Part shown: positions 31,084 through 32,671 of the stretch, in pieces
Numbering within the stretch: position 1 is the first letter of the stretch
How the letters are laid out: the number at the start of each line of letters is the position of its first letter
Source of the DNA: Micromonospora arborensis
Lineage (GTDB): Bacteria; Actinomycetota; Actinomycetes; Mycobacteriales; Micromonosporaceae
Direction: 5' to 3'
Length of the DNA stretch: 32,671 nucleotides
Assembly: GCF_003205615.1 (NCBI RefSeq)
Contig: NZ_PYBV01000052.1
Location: forward strand, 1-32,671
The notes under the pieces: generated by a model
Database searches by the model: none
Told to the model about the DNA's origin: nothing
The model's input: the letters and a program-made list of their open reading frames with translations, nothing else
Made by a program: the position numbers and the translations under genes

Positions 31084-32360
31084 GAGGCCACCTGCCCGAC
31101 CGTCGCCGCGAGCGCGGCGGCTGCCCGCCAGCAGTCGTGGTACGTGGAGTAGAGCGGCACCGGGGCGAACCGGACGACGTCCGGCTCACGGGCGTCGGCG
31201 ATCACGCCGTGTTCGTACCGCAGGCGTTTGGTCAGCTCGGCGGCGCTGCCGGCGCCGATGCGCACCGAGAGTTGGCAGCCCCGCCGGGCCGGGTCACGCG
31301 GGGTGACCACGCGCAGCGGCCGGTCAGCGGTGACCTCATCGAGCAGTGACTCCAGCCAGCCGGTGAGTCGCAGGCTGCGCGCGCGCAGCGCCGTCATGCC
31401 AACCGTGTCGAACAACTCCAGCGAGGTACGCACCGGGCCCATCGCGAAGATCGGCGGGTTGGAGATCTGCCAGGCCTCCACAGTGGCGGGTGGCCGGGAC
31501 ACCGGGGTCATCTCGAAGCGGGTGGCCGCCGCGGTGCTCCACCACCCCTCGAAGCGGGGCAGGTCGGGATCGCCGAGGTGCCGCTCGTGCACGAAGACGC
31601 CCGCCAGGGCGCCCGGCCCCGAGTTCAGGTACTTGTAGGAGCACCAGGCGGCGAAGTCGACGTCCCAGTCGTGCAGGGCCAGCGGCACGTTGCCGACGGC
31701 ATGGGCGAGGTCCCAGCCGACCACGGCTCCGGCCGCCCGGCCGGCGGCCGTGATCGCCGGGATGTCCAGCAGCTCGCCGGTCAGGTAGTTGACCCCGCCC
31801 AGCAGCACCAGCGCCACCCGATCGCCCTCGGCGGCCAGGTAGTCGGTCACGTCCTCGGTGCGCAGGGCGTCCTCGCCGGCGCGTGGGCGCAGCCGGATCA
31901 CCGTGTCGTCCGGGTCGAGGCCGTGGAACCGGGCCTGACTGCGCACGGCGTAACTGTCCGAGGGGAACGCGGCGTCCTCGATGACGATCCGGGTGCGGGT
32001 GCCGGCCGGGCGGTAGAAACTGACCATCAGCAGGTGCAGGTTCACCGTGAGCGAGTTCATCACCACGGTCTCCGCGGGCCGGCCGCCGACCAGTCGGGCA
32101 GCCGGCGCGGTCAACAGCTCGTGGTACGGCAGCCAGGCGCGCTCCGCCTCCAGGTGCCCCTCGACACCGAGCCGCCCCCAGGCGTCCAGGTCGGCGAGGA
32201 GTTCGTCGCGGGTGGCCCGAGGTTGCAGGCCGAGCGAGTTGCCGGCGAGGTACGCCGACTCGGGGTGGTCGCCGCCGTCGGCCGGTGGCACGTGGAACAG
32301 GTGCCGGTGGCCGGGGTCGGCTTCGTCGAGGCGGTGCGCCTCTTGTTCTGGGGTGTGCAT
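31080..32360 (-). CDS. kynU: Kynureninase
   Basis: The 426-aa PLP-dependent fold-type I hydrolase cleaves 3-hydroxykynurenine (and kynurenine) to 3-hydroxyanthranilate and alanine. The PLP lysine is Lys243 (CSYKYLNSGPG) and the ring-nitrogen partner Asp217 (VGWDLAHAVGN). YLAGNSLGLQPRA and WGRLGVEGH at the N-terminus and FEMTP/NPPIFAM are typical of kynureninases. ATG at 32360 has GGAGAG upstream and lies 14 nt after the kynA stop. Its stop overlaps the kmo ATG (ATGA). Confidence 0.96.
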   Translation of the reverse strand: MHTPEQEAHRLDEADPGHRHLFHVPPADGGDHPESAYLAGNSLGLQPRATRDELLADLDAWGRLGVEGHLEAERAWLPYHELLTAPAARLVGGRPAETVVMNSLTVNLHLLMVSFYRPAGTRTRIVIEDAAFPSDSYAVRSQARFHGLDPDDTVIRLRPRAGEDALRTEDVTDYLAAEGDRVALVLLGGVNYLTGELLDIPAITAAGRAAGAVVGWDLAHAVGNVPLALHDWDVDFAAWCSYKYLNSGPGALAGVFVHERHLGDPDLPRFEGWWSTAAATRFEMTPVSRPPATVEAWQISNPPIFAMGPVRTSLELFDTVGMTALRARSLRLTGWLESLLDEVTADRPLRVVTPRDPARRGCQLSVRIGAGSAAELTKRLRYEHGVIADAREPDVVRFAPVPLYSTYHDCWRAAAALAATVGQVAS

Positions 32361-32374
32361 GTCTCGCTCTCCGG

Positions 32375-32671
32375 TCACATCGCGGTACGGGCCGACCACA
32401 GCTCCGGGAAGACCACCCGGGACATGCTGCGCTGCAACCATGCCAGCCCGGCGGAGCCGCCACTGCCGACCTTGGCGCCCATCGTCCGCTGCACCGCCTT
32501 CACGTGGTTCCAGCGCCAGTCGCCGAACTCCTCGGCGACTCCGCTCAGCGCCTCGCCGAGCAGTCGCAGGTGGTTGTCCGGGCCGGTGTCGCCGTAGATC
32601 TGCACCCAGGCCGCCTCGACCGCCGGCTGGGGGTCGTGCTCGACGGACACGTCCCGGTCGAGCAGGTCGGC
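32375..32671 (-). CDS. kynA: Tryptophan 2,3-dioxygenase, C-terminal part (cut by window edge)
   Basis: The frame is open to the edge, giving the last 98 residues. WVQIYGDTG, the helix with FGDWRWNHVKAVQRTMG, the loop KVGSGGSAGLAWLQ and VVFPELWSAR are the characteristic C-terminal blocks of TDO, the haem enzyme that opens the indole ring of tryptophan to N-formylkynurenine. The His in WNHV may be the haem-proximal ligand, as in TDO. The usual GTGGSSG loop reads GSGGSAG here. An internal GTG at 32650 is not the start, because the frame continues with ADLLDRD. The operon's promoter and probably kynB lie beyond the edge. Confidence 0.93.
   Translation of the reverse strand, partial: ADLLDRDVSVEHDPQPAVEAAWVQIYGDTGPDNHLRLLGEALSGVAEEFGDWRWNHVKAVQRTMGAKVGSGGSAGLAWLQRSMSRVVFPELWSARTAM

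Overview
The window is high-GC chromosomal DNA from an actinomycete, most likely Micromonosporaceae (Micromonospora-like). The evidence is GC-rich coding with frequent GTG starts, paired clpP1/clpP2 downstream of tig, a mycothiol-linked DsbA-family protein, a DUF5130-type protein, and GC-rich palindromic intergenic repeats. Identification is by inspection only; no database was searched.

Layout. (1) Positions 1-1085 hold no convincing gene. They carry two promoter-like sites pointing left out of the window, a 135-bp tandem duplication, and two copies (one complete, one half) of a dispersed palindrome. (2) 1086-3743: a small membrane protein, a nitrilase-superfamily hydrolase whose 3' end is followed by degenerate tandem copies of itself, a DMT transporter, and a divergent XRE-cupin regulator. 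(3) 3768-8773: the protein-quality-control block clpX, clpP2, clpP1, tig (all minus strand), with a ClgR-box match upstream of clpP1P2, then tRNA-Pro(TGG) and tRNA-Gly(TCC). (4) 8913-21782: mostly housekeeping and poorly characterised genes: a GNAT-like protein, a secreted M14 carboxypeptidase, a membrane protein, rpiB, a DUF1015 protein, a proline-rich protein, an Rv2466c-like DsbA-family protein, pepN, a DUF5130-like protein with its partner, and an amidase. From memory, the order tig/clpP/clpX ... rpiB - Rv2466c-like - pepN - Rv2468c-like resembles the M. tuberculosis Rv2457c-Rv2468c region. The pepN/DUF5130 gap (19024-19549) is packed with palindromes and short repeats. (5) 21838-22481: a vapBC toxin-antitoxin pair. 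(6) 22510-32671: a nearly complete tryptophan-degrading operon on the minus strand.

The operon reads, in transcription order: kynA (cut by the window edge), kynU, kmo, 2-aminomuconate-semialdehyde dehydrogenase, 2-oxopent-4-enoate hydratase, acetaldehyde dehydrogenase, 4-hydroxy-2-oxovalerate aldolase, 4-oxalocrotonate decarboxylase, a Rid-family 2-aminomuconate deaminase, 3-hydroxyanthranilate dioxygenase and ACMS decarboxylase. Together they should take tryptophan through kynurenine, 3-hydroxyanthranilate and 2-aminomuconate to pyruvate and acetyl-CoA. Only kynurenine formamidase is not seen; it may lie outside the window. Most junctions are 1-4-nt stop/start overlaps. The exception is a 193-bp gap holding a perfect 24-bp inverted repeat and a 33-bp tandem repeat, which splits the operon into an 8-gene and a 3-gene part. 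vapB starts 28 nt after the last catabolic gene.

No CRISPR array, transposase, integrase or phage gene was recognised.
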